A program made the position numbers and the translations under genes. This document shows, in pieces, positions 1 to 7,415 of a DNA stretch of 64,000 nt. The notes below the pieces were generated by a model that had not been told where the DNA came from, made no database searches, and worked only from the letters and a program-made list of their open reading frames with translations. Positions within the stretch are counted from its first letter, which is position 1; the number at the start of each line of letters is the position of its first letter. Source of the DNA: Actinacidiphila acidipaludis (GTDB lineage Bacteria; Actinomycetota; Actinomycetes; Streptomycetales; Streptomycetaceae). The stretch is taken from contig NZ_JAINZZ010000001.1 in the NCBI RefSeq assembly GCF_019890725.1, forward strand, positions 310,001 through 374,000. Reading direction: 5' to 3'.

Positions 1-735
1 GTGCCCACGGTCTTCCGGCCCTTCGCCGAGGACCTGGCCGCCCGGGCGGCGGCACTCGCCCCTCGACGGGTTCTCGAACTGGCGGCGGGAACCGGCGTTT
101 TGACGTCAAGCCTGCTGGCGGCAGTGTCCTCGGCCACGGTGACGGCCACCGACCTGAACGAGGCGATGGTCGCGTTCGGGTCCGTGCGCGCTCCGGGTGC
201 GGAGTGGCGCCAGGCCGACGCGCAGAGGCTGCCGTTCCCGGACGGCGGCTTCGACCTGGTGGTCTGCCAGTTCGGCGTGATGTTCTTCCCTGACCGCGTC
301 GCGGCCTTCACCGAGATCCGCCGGGTACTGGCTCCGGGCGGCCGGTTCCTGTTCAACACCTGGGGCCCGATCGGCACGCACGCCTTCGGAGCCGCATTCC
401 AGGCCGGGCTCGAACAGGCCTTTCCCCTGGACGCACCGCAGTTCCTCCCGGCGATCCCGCACGGCTACAGCGACCCCGTCGTCGTGACCGCCGACCTCGC
501 GGCCGCGGGCTTCACCGTCGAGGAGGAGCAGGAACTCGTCCTGGAGGGCCGGGCTGCGTCGGCCGCCGACGTCGCCACCGGCTTCCTCACCGGGACGCCG
601 ATGCGTGCGGCCGTCGAGGAACGCGGCGACAGACCGGAGGTACGGGCCACCGTCGTCCAGGAGATGACGGATCGCCTCGGCTCGGGACCGGTTACCGGCC
701 CCATGACGGCCTACGTCTTCCGCGGCGCGGCATGA
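1..735 (+). CDS. SAM-dependent methyltransferase, class I (5' end probably outside window)
   Basis: The protein has the class I methyltransferase glycine motif (VLELAAGTGVLT, about residues 24-35), an acidic residue after strand 2 (TATDLNEAM), a QADAQRLPFPDG motif and the FDLVVCQFGVMFF strand. Together these mark the UbiE/Methyltransf_11 type that transfers methyl from S-adenosylmethionine to a small molecule; the substrate cannot be read from sequence. The frame is open to the first base of the window and the N terminus starts directly at the FRPFAEDLA segment. In relatives about 10-20 residues normally precede this segment, so the GTG at position 1 is probably internal and the gene truncated by the window edge. 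It ends convergently with the next gene. Confidence 0.8.
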   Translation: MPTVFRPFAEDLAARAAALAPRRVLELAAGTGVLTSSLLAAVSSATVTATDLNEAMVAFGSVRAPGAEWRQADAQRLPFPDGGFDLVVCQFGVMFFPDRVAAFTEIRRVLAPGGRFLFNTWGPIGTHAFGAAFQAGLEQAFPLDAPQFLPAIPHGYSDPVVVTADLAAAGFTVEEEQELVLEGRAASAADVATGFLTGTPMRAAVEERGDRPEVRATVVQEMTDRLGSGPVTGPMTAYVFRGAA

Positions 736-799
736 CTGGGCTCGCCGCCGCGCCGCGCATCGCCTGTGCCGGCAGGTGGCTCCGGTGTCCGCCGCGTCC

Positions 800-1315
800 T
801 CAGCCGGCACGCAGCATCGACTCGACGGCGGCCCTGGCTCTTCGCGCCGAGGGGACGCCGCGCATCGCGCTCACCGCGGCCGCAACCCAGGCGGGATCGC
901 CCAGGCGCTCCCCCTTCCCGGCGGCGATCGTGTGACGCAACAGCGCGTCGGCCATGGTGATCTCTCGGCGTGTGTACTTCCTGACGTGGTGATCGAAGTC
1001 CGCGGACCACTCTTCGTACGGGTGCCGCAGCATCGCCGCTGCGCGAGAACCCTGACTGCCCACATACACGGCGCCGGCAAGATTCGCCGCGATCTTCGCC
1101 ACGCGGATCAGCCGCTTCGAGTCGCCGCGCCGGCTGACCTGGGTTTCCAGGCCGAAGCTCATGAATCGCGGCCATCTCAGCTCGACCGTCTCCGCGCCGT
1201 CGGCCCAGTGTGAGATCCCGCGGGGCGTGAGCCTCACATGGGCACGGTCGGGGTCGCCGACGACCCATAGCCCGCCCGCGTATTCCAGCGGTCCGAACTC
1301 TCCGTCCACGTTCAT
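800..1315 (-). CDS. Hypothetical protein, about 171 aa
   Basis: Start chosen at the ATG (MNVDGEFGPLEY) rather than upstream in-frame starts, because it lies 10 bases after the stop of the small helix-turn-helix gene on the same strand, giving a tight two-gene operon. The N-terminal 60 residues look like a mixed beta fold carrying a VGDPDRAHVRLTPRGISHW segment. The C-terminal half is helical and basic, with HPYEEWSADFDHHVRKYTRREITMAD split over about 25 residues. I recognise no family, signal peptide or membrane segment. Codon use is typical of its neighbours, so it is probably a real gene. Confidence 0.55.
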   Translation of the reverse strand: MNVDGEFGPLEYAGGLWVVGDPDRAHVRLTPRGISHWADGAETVELRWPRFMSFGLETQVSRRGDSKRLIRVAKIAANLAGAVYVGSQGSRAAAMLRHPYEEWSADFDHHVRKYTRREITMADALLRHTIAAGKGERLGDPAWVAAAVSAMRGVPSARRARAAVESMLRAG

Positions 1316-1325
1316 TTTCCGTGCT

Positions 1326-1586
1326 TCAGAACCACTGGAACAGGTCCGCGGTGACGCGTCGCAGCTTTCTGGGCCAGGTGGCACGACGCATCCACTCCCG
1401 TTCCCTCTCGACGCTCGCCAGAGTCACGCCGGTCTCATGTTTCACCTCGGGTGCGGGGGCGAGATGGCCGGCCAGGAGCCGCCAGAAAACCCGCCCCCGG
1501 GATATCCCGAGCTTCTTCCCGGCTTCACGCAGGGAAAGCACTGTTCGGTCCGGCGACTGGATGGGCCGATCGGGCCGCATGGCCAT
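1326..1586 (-). CDS. Small helix-turn-helix protein, 86 aa
   Basis: The segment LSLREAGKKLGISRGRVFW (about residues 17-35) reads as a helix-turn-helix like those in short MerR/excisionase-type or homeodomain-like DNA-binding proteins. It is followed by a basic, Trp-rich tail. The ATG at 1586 is chosen because upstream in-frame sequence is proline/arginine-rich and does not look coding. It sits 10 bp upstream of the 171-aa hypothetical gene, so the two are probably co-transcribed and may act together. No enzyme motifs are present. Confidence 0.5.
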   Translation of the reverse strand: MAMRPDRPIQSPDRTVLSLREAGKKLGISRGRVFWRLLAGHLAPAPEVKHETGVTLASVEREREWMRRATWPRKLRRVTADLFQWF

Positions 1587-1767
1587 GCCGCTCACCTCCG
1601 CCGCACCGGCCCCCTCACCGTAGCGCAGCCCCTCTCTCGGACGCCGCGGGGCCGGCGGCCGAGATCCCCACGGGAAGCGCATGGGTGCAGGTCGCGGGGC
1701 CAGGTAGGGTCGGCCCACTACGTGGGGCTGCCGTGCCCCAGGAAGACGTGAGGGTGGGGCGAGCAGC

Positions 1768-1980
1768 ATGGCGATGAACGCGACGAGTACGACCGGTACG
1801 GAGTGGATGATCAAGGACGCCAAGGGGCGCAAGTACAGCTTCGACTCCTCCGAGGAGGCTTTCGCGGAGCTGGAGGAGTACGGAGAGGGGGCCACGGTGT
1901 GGACGCGGGACGTCTACCGGATCTTCTTCTTCACACGTTCCGCCGAGGGCTGGCGGCAGGTGGAAAAGCCGCGCTCATGA
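1768..1980 (+). CDS. Small hypothetical protein, 70 aa
   Basis: A compact ORF with an ATG preceded by a purine-rich GGGTGGGGCGAG. The product contains an acidic helix (SSEEAFAELEEYGEGA) and a strand-rich C terminus (VWTRDVYRIFFFTRSAEGWRQVEK), suggesting a small folded domain rather than random sequence. There is no transmembrane segment or known family. It stands alone between a divergent unit and an AT-richer gap. Confidence 0.45.
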   Translation: MAMNATSTTGTEWMIKDAKGRKYSFDSSEEAFAELEEYGEGATVWTRDVYRIFFFTRSAEGWRQVEKPRS

Positions 1981-2339
1981 GCCACGCTGGTACGACCGTG
2001 AGCGAAGCCGTCTGCCGGCGCCGATGCGCGAGTTCGACGACCCGGAATGGCTGGAGCAGCCACGGAAGTACGACCGCGCCAGGAACGCAACCCTCGTCCG
2101 AAGTCCGGTGACCCGACTCGAGGCCGACGTCGCAACGTGCGGCAGCGCGGGATCTCTCCCTGCCGAGGTGCTCCTGGCGCCCCGGCGCCCAGCCACCCGT
2201 CCGCCGCGCCGAGCCCGGCACCCGGGCGCCTCGAACCGGCCGCGAACCCACTCCCATTCTTTGCCTGTACGTACAACTACCTACCCTGGCCCGAAGACGG
2301 AAATCCCGGGCGGAGCCAAACCTTGCATGAGCATGTATC
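1981..2339. other. Intergenic stretch, no convincing gene
   Basis: Several overlapping frames are open, but their translations are Arg/Pro/Gly-rich with no domain. The only structured item is the 10-bp palindrome TGTACGTACA at 2266-2275. It has no promoter boxes placed around it that I can support. Confidence 0.4.
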
Positions 2340-2351
2340 TTGGCTAGTCAA
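2340..2351. promoter_or_regulatory. Candidate MarR operator upstream of the MarR gene
   Basis: TTGGCTAGTCAA is a near-palindrome with a central CTAG, ending 22 bases before the ATG of the MarR gene. MarR proteins usually bind 12-20 bp inverted repeats overlapping their own promoter, so autoregulation is a reasonable inference. No promoter boxes could be assigned firmly. Confidence 0.35.
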
Positions 2352-2373
2352 CATTGCTTGGGAGGACTCCACG

Positions 2374-2820
2374 ATGACTGCCATCCCTCAGGCGCCCGCC
2401 GCCTCCTCTGACCAGGCCATGTGGAGCAAGGTCCTCACCTTGCACGCGTACGTCGAGCGCCAGTTGACCCAGGCACTGCAGCGCAGGCATGGCATAGGGC
2501 TGTCGGAGTTCCGCGCCCTGGAATGCCTCACGAACACCGCCGAGGGCGAGCTGCGGATGCAGGACCTGGCCGACAAGGTGGGCCTGAACCAGAGTTCGGT
2601 GACGCGCCTGGTCGCCCGTCTGCACACCGCGGGCTTCGCGGTGCGCGACCTGTGCCCGGACGACAAGCGCGGGGTCTACGCGGTGATCACCGACGAGGGT
2701 CGTCAGCGTTACGCGGCCGGCCGCGCCACCTACGGCGAGGTGCTGAGCTCGGCGCTGAACACGGCCGGAGCCGTCTCCTCGCTCGGCGCGACGGTCCAGG
2801 CGCTCCGCAGCGGCGTCTGA
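2374..2820 (+). CDS. MarR-family transcriptional regulator
   Basis: A 148-aa winged-helix regulator. The N-terminal dimerisation helix is followed by the recognition region (LRMQDLADKVGLNQSSVTRLVARLHTAGF split over residues about 62-90) and the wing with DDKRGVYAVITDEGRQ, all classic MarR features. Start ATG at 2374 has GGAGG (2361-2365) 8 bases upstream; the longer upstream frame is Arg/Pro-rich and not coding-like. It lies immediately before the NRPS-like operon, whose promoter is embedded in a large inverted repeat, so it is the obvious candidate regulator. That link is inferred from position only. Ligands for MarR proteins are often phenolic or the pathway product. Confidence 0.85.
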   Translation: MTAIPQAPAASSDQAMWSKVLTLHAYVERQLTQALQRRHGIGLSEFRALECLTNTAEGELRMQDLADKVGLNQSSVTRLVARLHTAGFAVRDLCPDDKRGVYAVITDEGRQRYAAGRATYGEVLSSALNTAGAVSSLGATVQALRSGV

Positions 2821-3023
2821 CCCGGAGGGCACCGCCACCGCCACCGCCACAACACCGCACCACCACCCCCGCCGCCGGCCCGCCCAACCCTGCGCGACCT
2901 CGACCTCGCCCGGCCCCGTCCCGGCTCCCCCACCCGGCCCGCGCGGCACCCTCCTGGCGCTCCGTCATCTCCGAAACGCCGCCCCCTCCGCCCCCGGAGT
3001 TACGTGACCTCCGTCATATCTTA
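2821..3023. other. C-rich low-complexity spacer
   Basis: The top strand is strongly C-rich, with short runs such as CCGCCA repeated three times near 2831-2850. Correspondingly there are G runs on the bottom strand that might form G-rich structures. No ORF with credible composition is present. Confidence 0.4.
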
Positions 3024-3063
3024 GGCAATGCATGCTTGACTCTGCATGCATTGCCGCTACGGT
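3024..3063 (+). promoter_or_regulatory. Promoter inside a perfect 12-8-12 inverted repeat
   Basis: GGCAATGCATGC (3024-3035) and GCATGCATTGCC (3044-3055) are perfect reverse complements separated by TTGACTCT. The spacer carries TTGACT (3036-3041), which with TACGGT (3058-3063) 16 bases later makes a good sigma-70-type promoter pointing at the adenylation gene. A dimeric repressor on this site would cover the -35 box. The MarR protein encoded just upstream is the most likely ligand, by proximity. Predicted transcripts would have a leader of about 150 bases. Confidence 0.7.
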
Positions 3064-3222
3064 GAGAGACGGAACGATCACGGGGGGGCGTGAACGAAGC
3101 CGGCGCTGATCCACGAGCGCGTCGACTTCGGCATGTGATCCTTCTGGCGCGGATTCTTCCGGCGCCCTCCCCCGCACCGAAGACCAACTTCCTGTCGATG
3201 TCGGGATGAGCAAGGGGGAACC

Positions 3223-4701
3223 GTGCCTTCATTACGCCTGTGTGACGCGCTCGCCGCCCATGCGCGGGACCGGCCCGGAGCCGTGGCTCTGGTGCTGGGC
3301 GAACAGGTGACGACCTACCGCCGGCTGGCCGACCTCGCGGACGCACTGGCCGACCGGCTGGACCGCCTGGCCGCGGACCGCGGCCGGCCGTTGTGCGTCC
3401 CCGCCCACAAGACACCGGGGACGATCGCCCTGCTCGTCGCGGCCTTCCGGGCGGGGTACGCGGTTCTGGCTCCGTCACCCGAACTGGGCCCCGCGGCACG
3501 GGCAGAGCTCACCGCGCAGGCCCGCTGCTCCGCCGTCCTCACCGTCGACGACGACGGAGTCCTGCACCGCGACACCGTCGTCCAGGACGACGCGGCGGCT
3601 CGCGGATTCGACGTCCCCGACCCCGCCGTCGCACCGCTGCTGCTGACCACCTCCGGGTCGACCGGAACGCCGAAGATCGTGCCCGTCGAGGCCGCCGCCT
3701 TCGACCGGTTCGCCGACTGGGCCACCGGGCACTTCGGCCTCGACGCGGGCGACACGCTGCTCAGTTACGCCCCGCTCAACTTCGATCTGTCGCTGCTCGA
3801 CGTCTGGACCGGGCTGCGGCTCGGCGCCGCAGTCGTGCTCGTCGGGCAGGCGGCCGCCACCGATGCCCGCCGCCTCCACCAGGCGGTCGCGGAGCACGAG
3901 GTCACCTTCGTCCAGGGTGTCCCCCTGCTGTACCGGCTGCTGACGCAGGACGACGTCCGTTATCCCCACGTCCGTACGGTGATCTGCACCGGTGACGCGA
4001 CACCACGCCCGCTGCTGGCCAGGCTCGGTGCGGCCTTCCCCCGTGCCCGCTTCCACAACGTGTTCGGCTGCACCGAGACCAACGACAGTTTCCTCTACGG
4101 CATCGATCCGGCGACCGCGGGCGAGCGGATCCCGATCGGCCGTCCGCTGCCGGGGGTGCGGGCGCTGCTCGTCGACGACGCGGCGCGGATCCTCGACGGC
4201 CCCGGCACCGGCGAACTCTACGTCTCGACGCCGTTCCAGACCTCCGGGTATCTGCAACGCGAGCGCAATGCGGGGGTGTTCGTGCCGGCGCCGGACGGCG
4301 GCCCCGAGGTCTTCTACCGCACGGGCGACGTCGTCACCCGGGACGCCGACGGCCTGCACTGGCTCGACGGGCGCACCGACTTCCAGGTCAAGGTCCGCGG
4401 CGTGCGCACCAACCTGCAGGAAGTCGAGAACGTCCTGGTCACCCACCCGGACGTCGCCGAGGCGGCCGTGGTGGCCCTTCCCGACCCGGAGGCGGGCTAC
4501 CGGCTGCACGCGCAGGTGACCCGGCGGCCCGGCACCACCCTCAGCTCCCTGCCGTTGCGCACCCACAGCGCCGCACATCTGCCGCGCCACGCGATCCCCT
4601 CCTCCGTCCAGGTGAGCGACGCACCCCTGCCGCGCACCGCGACCGGAAAACCTGACCGCAACCTCATCAAGGCACTGCATCAGAAGGGACATCAGGCATG
4701 A
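3223..4701 (+). CDS. Stand-alone NRPS-type adenylation enzyme (amino acid-AMP ligase)
   Basis: A 492-aa adenylate-forming enzyme with all core motifs in order: A3 TSGSTGTPK (143-151), the NFDLSLLDVW region (186-195), A5 VFGCTE (280-285), A7 YRTGD (365-369), the A8 hinge (about 386-402) and A10 PRTATGKPDR (470-479), with the catalytic lysine at 476. It should activate a carboxylic acid with ATP and load it on the adjacent carrier protein. No condensation or thioesterase domain is attached. The FDLSLL stretch puts Asp-Leu-Leu at the first three specificity positions. To my recollection that resembles free-standing prolyl-AMP ligases of pyrrole pathways, but the rest of the code was not resolved. 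GTG start has a strong AAGGGGGAA upstream. It overlaps the carrier gene by 4 bases. Confidence 0.88.
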   Translation: MPSLRLCDALAAHARDRPGAVALVLGEQVTTYRRLADLADALADRLDRLAADRGRPLCVPAHKTPGTIALLVAAFRAGYAVLAPSPELGPAARAELTAQARCSAVLTVDDDGVLHRDTVVQDDAAARGFDVPDPAVAPLLLTTSGSTGTPKIVPVEAAAFDRFADWATGHFGLDAGDTLLSYAPLNFDLSLLDVWTGLRLGAAVVLVGQAAATDARRLHQAVAEHEVTFVQGVPLLYRLLTQDDVRYPHVRTVICTGDATPRPLLARLGAAFPRARFHNVFGCTETNDSFLYGIDPATAGERIPIGRPLPGVRALLVDDAARILDGPGTGELYVSTPFQTSGYLQRERNAGVFVPAPDGGPEVFYRTGDVVTRDADGLHWLDGRTDFQVKVRGVRTNLQEVENVLVTHPDVAEAAVVALPDPEAGYRLHAQVTRRPGTTLSSLPLRTHSAAHLPRHAIPSSVQVSDAPLPRTATGKPDRNLIKALHQKGHQA

Positions 4702-4955
4702 GCAATCTGCCGCAGGAGATCCACGCCTACGTCGTCGGCGAGTTCCTCGACGGTGAGGACCCCGCCGATCTGACGCCGGAGTTCGACCTGATCGAGAGCG
4801 GAATCGTCGACAGCCTGGGGCTGGTCCGCATGGTCTCGCACCTCGCCGGTGCCTACGCCATACCCATCGACGACATCCCGCTGAAGCCGGAGCACTTCCG
4901 CAGCATCGGCGCCATCGCCGCCTTCGTCGAGACCGCGACACGGGCGGCGGCCTGA
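4698..4955 (+). CDS. Free-standing acyl/peptidyl carrier protein
   Basis: An 85-aa acidic carrier protein. The phosphopantetheine attachment serine is Ser39 in the motif GIVDSLGL, with the usual hydrophobic helices on both sides and the length expected of a discrete carrier. It would hold the acyl group activated by the adenylation enzyme so that later enzymes (flavoprotein, cupin, transglutaminase-like) can act on a thioester. The start overlaps the preceding stop, implying translational coupling. No phosphopantetheinyl transferase gene is present in the window, so one elsewhere must prime it. Confidence 0.88.
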   Translation: MSNLPQEIHAYVVGEFLDGEDPADLTPEFDLIESGIVDSLGLVRMVSHLAGAYAIPIDDIPLKPEHFRSIGAIAAFVETATRAAA

Positions 4956-5011
4956 GTCTCCGGGACATCCCGGAATCCCCCCACCCTCCGTAACCCGAAG
5001 GAGTTCTGACC

Positions 5012-5386
5012 ATGATCGTTCGAAGCACCAGCGACGTCGTCCCCGTCGAGTGGGGCAACGGCACCAGCCACCGCCTGCTGACCGAGGGCGACGGCATGGG
5101 CTTCACCGTGTGCGAGACGCTGGTCCGCAAGGGCACGTCGAGCTCACTGCAGTACCGCCGCCACCTGGAGGCCTGCTACTGCACCGGCGGTTCCGGGGAG
5201 GTCGTCACCAAGGACGGAACCCGTTTCAAGATCACGGAGGGCACCATCTACGCCCTCGACGAGAACGACGCGCACCACCTCATAGCCTCCGACTACGAGG
5301 ACCTGCGCCTGATATCCGTCTTCAGCCCGGCCCTGCGCGGCGACGAGAAGCACACCCTCTCCCCCGACGGCTTCTCGCAGTACTGA
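5012..5386 (+). CDS. Ectoine-synthase-like (EctC family) cupin
   Basis: A 124-aa single-domain cupin matching EctC in length and in the order of its signature segments: GMGFTVCET, RRHLEACYC, GEGT-type turn (SGEVV), GTIYALDENDAHHL and LRLISVFSPAL. The metal-ligand positions known from ectoine synthases appear conserved as Glu53, Tyr80 and His88. Ectoine synthase cyclises N-gamma-acetyl-diaminobutyrate by loss of water. No ectA, ectB or ectD neighbours exist here, so this copy probably does a different cyclodehydration within the carrier-protein pathway. EctC is also known to convert glutamine slowly to a cyclic amidine (ADPC), a chemical precedent. Good ribosome site AAGGAG upstream. Confidence 0.8.
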   Translation: MIVRSTSDVVPVEWGNGTSHRLLTEGDGMGFTVCETLVRKGTSSSLQYRRHLEACYCTGGSGEVVTKDGTRFKITEGTIYALDENDAHHLIASDYEDLRLISVFSPALRGDEKHTLSPDGFSQY

Positions 5387-5451
5387 GTCTCCCCGTACCG
5401 CTTCTCCCGGTACTGAGTCCTCCCCGTACTGAGTCCCCCCCGTACTGAGTC
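5371..5451 (+). repeat. Tandem repeat array spanning the stop codon of the EctC-like gene
   Basis: TACTGAGTC occurs at 5381-5389, 5411-5419, 5427-5435 and 5443-5451. The first two sit in a 30-bp imperfect duplication (CTTCTC...GTACTGAGTC...CCCGTAC), the last two in 16-bp steps. The first copy contains the gene's own stop codon, so the gene end has been duplicated into the spacer. Confidence 0.8.
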
Positions 5452-5522
5452 CCGCGTTCCGGGGCCCGTCCGCCACGGGCCCCGGAACCTCCGCGCACCC
5501 CTCCCGGAAGGCCGGTACAGCC

Positions 5523-6683
5523 ATGACCCACCCCTCCGCACACCCTGCACCGACAACCTCCGACACCGTCCCCGACCCGTACGCCCTCGCGGCGCCCTGG
5601 GCCGAGGAACTCAACCGTGACATCGCGGAGTTCGACGCCCGCGCCGAATTCCCCTGGGAGAAGTGGAAGACCGTTCAGCGCTCGGGGATCCTGGCGCTGC
5701 CGTTCGAGGAGCGTTACGGCGGCCGCGGCGGCAGCCTCACGGACACCATGCGCGCCCTGGAAGGACTCGGCCGCGTCTGCCGCGACGCCGGCCTGTCCTT
5801 CTCCGCCTCCACGCAGATCGTCAGTGCCGGTGTGCCGCTCCAGGCGTTCGCCCGCCAGGACCTCGCCGCCCGCTTCCTGCCCCGGATCGTCTCGGGCGAG
5901 CTCATCACGGCGCACGCCATCACCGAGCCCGAACACGGCTCGGACGCCACGAACATCACCACCACCGCGTGGCGCGACGGTGACGACTACGTCCTCGACG
6001 GCGGCAAGACGTTCATCACCAACGCGCCGATCGCCGATCTCTTCCTGGTGTACGCGCGCACCGGGGCACCCGGTCCGTTCGGCCTGAGCGTCTTCCTCGT
6101 GGAGCGGGACACCCCCGGCCTGAGGATCGGCGAGCCGCTCGCCAAGATGGGGCTGCGCACCTCGCCGCTGAGCGAGGTGGTCTTCGACGGGCTGCGGGTG
6201 CCCGCCGCCCACCGCGTCGGCAACGAGGGCGCGGGTTTCCTGATCCTCGACCACGTCATGAAGCGGGAGATCCTGTTCTCGTTCTCCCTCACCCTCGGCG
6301 AGATGGACGACCGCCTGGAGCGGGTGATCCGCTACGCGAAGACGCGCCGGCAGTTCGGCGAGGCGATCGGACGGTTCCAGGGCGTGTCGCACCGGATCGC
6401 CGACATGAAGATCGCGGTCGAGAGCTCCCGCAAGTGGCTCGCCGACACCGGCGCCAAGGTCGAGGCCGGCCGGGACGCCGCGCTCGACATCGCCGCGACC
6501 AAGACCGTGGTGAGCGAGGCCAACAAGGCCACCGCCCTGGACGCGATGCAGATCTTCGGCGGCCAGGGCTACCTGACCGGCACCGGCATCGAGCGCGAAG
6601 TCCGCAACGCCGTCGCCGGAACGATCTACTCCGGCACCAGCGAGATCCACCGCAACCGCATCGCCGCCCTGCTGGGCCTGTGA
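5523..6683 (+). CDS. Acyl-CoA dehydrogenase-family flavoprotein, probably acts on carrier-bound acyl group
   Basis: A 386-aa FAD enzyme with the acyl-CoA dehydrogenase signatures TEPEHGSDA (134-142), GGKTFITNA (160-168), RRQFGEAIGRFQ (275-286) and GGQGY (346-350). The position of the catalytic glutamate of medium-chain enzymes (YEGT) is serine here (YSGT, 369-372). An alternative base could be Glu249 in the MKRE segment, where isovaleryl-CoA-type enzymes carry theirs. Next to a discrete adenylation enzyme and carrier, the closest precedent is desaturation of an aminoacyl-S-carrier, as in prolyl-carrier oxidation to pyrrolyl. Start ATG has GGAAGG upstream. Substrate is unproven. Confidence 0.85.
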   Translation: MTHPSAHPAPTTSDTVPDPYALAAPWAEELNRDIAEFDARAEFPWEKWKTVQRSGILALPFEERYGGRGGSLTDTMRALEGLGRVCRDAGLSFSASTQIVSAGVPLQAFARQDLAARFLPRIVSGELITAHAITEPEHGSDATNITTTAWRDGDDYVLDGGKTFITNAPIADLFLVYARTGAPGPFGLSVFLVERDTPGLRIGEPLAKMGLRTSPLSEVVFDGLRVPAAHRVGNEGAGFLILDHVMKREILFSFSLTLGEMDDRLERVIRYAKTRRQFGEAIGRFQGVSHRIADMKIAVESSRKWLADTGAKVEAGRDAALDIAATKTVVSEANKATALDAMQIFGGQGYLTGTGIEREVRNAVAGTIYSGTSEIHRNRIAALLGL

Positions 6684-6710
6684 ACACGCGGCGCTGACGA
6701 AAGGGTGACC

Positions 6711-7397
6711 ATGAACGCCATCACGAGCGCCGAGCACTCCCGGCTCACCGCGCCCACCACCTTCCTGGACTACGAGACGGACGCCGTCCAGGCCTTCGTC
6801 GATCACGCCGTCACCGACCGCGGCGCGGACAAGAGACGGCTGGCCGTGGAGCTGTACTACGCGGTCCGCGACGACGTCTTCTACGAGGTGTACGGCGCGG
6901 ACCTGTCCCCCGAGGGGCTGCGGGCGAGCCGCACCGCGACGACCAGGAAGGGCTTCTGCCTGCACAAGTCGGCCCTGTACGCGGCCGCGTGCCGGGCGGT
7001 GGGGATCCCCGCGCGCCTGCACTACGGCGACGTGCGCAACCATCTCGCCTCCGACCGGCTGCGCGCCCACATCGGCGGGGACGTCTTCTTCCACGGCCTC
7101 AACACCGTTCACCTGGACGGCAGGTGGGTGAAGGCCACCCCGGTGTTCAACAAGATCCTGTGCCGTCTGTACGGGATGACGCCGCTGGAGTTCGACGGCA
7201 CCGCCGACAGCGTGCACCACCCGTTCGACGAACAGGGCAACAAGAGCATGGAGTTCCTCACCGACCACGGCGACTTCGACGACGTCCCCTACGAGTTCGT
7301 CATGTCCACCATGCGCGCCAAGCACCCCCGCTTCCTCGACGGCAGCGGCACCGGCACCGTCCGCGGCGGCTCGCTGACCGCCGAGGCCCAGGCCTGA
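6711..7397 (+). CDS. Transglutaminase-like superfamily protein
   Basis: The product (228 aa from the ATG at 6711; a GTG two codons earlier is possible) has the transglutaminase core pattern: catalytic-type Cys83 in KGFCLHKSALYAAACRAVGIPAR split by the helix, followed by VFFHGLNTVHLDGRW with His128. The third acidic residue of the usual triad is not evident, since the W-x-x-x-D-P position reads WVKATPVFN. In andrimid biosynthesis a transglutaminase homologue forms an amide bond between carrier-bound substrates. By analogy this protein could release or condense the carrier-bound acyl group with an amine. RBS GAAAGG sits 7 bases upstream of the ATG. Confidence 0.72.
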   Translation: MNAITSAEHSRLTAPTTFLDYETDAVQAFVDHAVTDRGADKRRLAVELYYAVRDDVFYEVYGADLSPEGLRASRTATTRKGFCLHKSALYAAACRAVGIPARLHYGDVRNHLASDRLRAHIGGDVFFHGLNTVHLDGRWVKATPVFNKILCRLYGMTPLEFDGTADSVHHPFDEQGNKSMEFLTDHGDFDDVPYEFVMSTMRAKHPRFLDGSGTGTVRGGSLTAEAQA

Positions 7398-7415
7398 GCT
7401 GAAGGAGTGACCCAC

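Noticed and set aside
2266..2275. Palindrome TGTACGTACA as an operator
   Set aside because: No promoter boxes with sound spacing lie around it, it is about 100 bases from the nearest start codon, and 10-bp palindromes are expected by chance in 64 kb.
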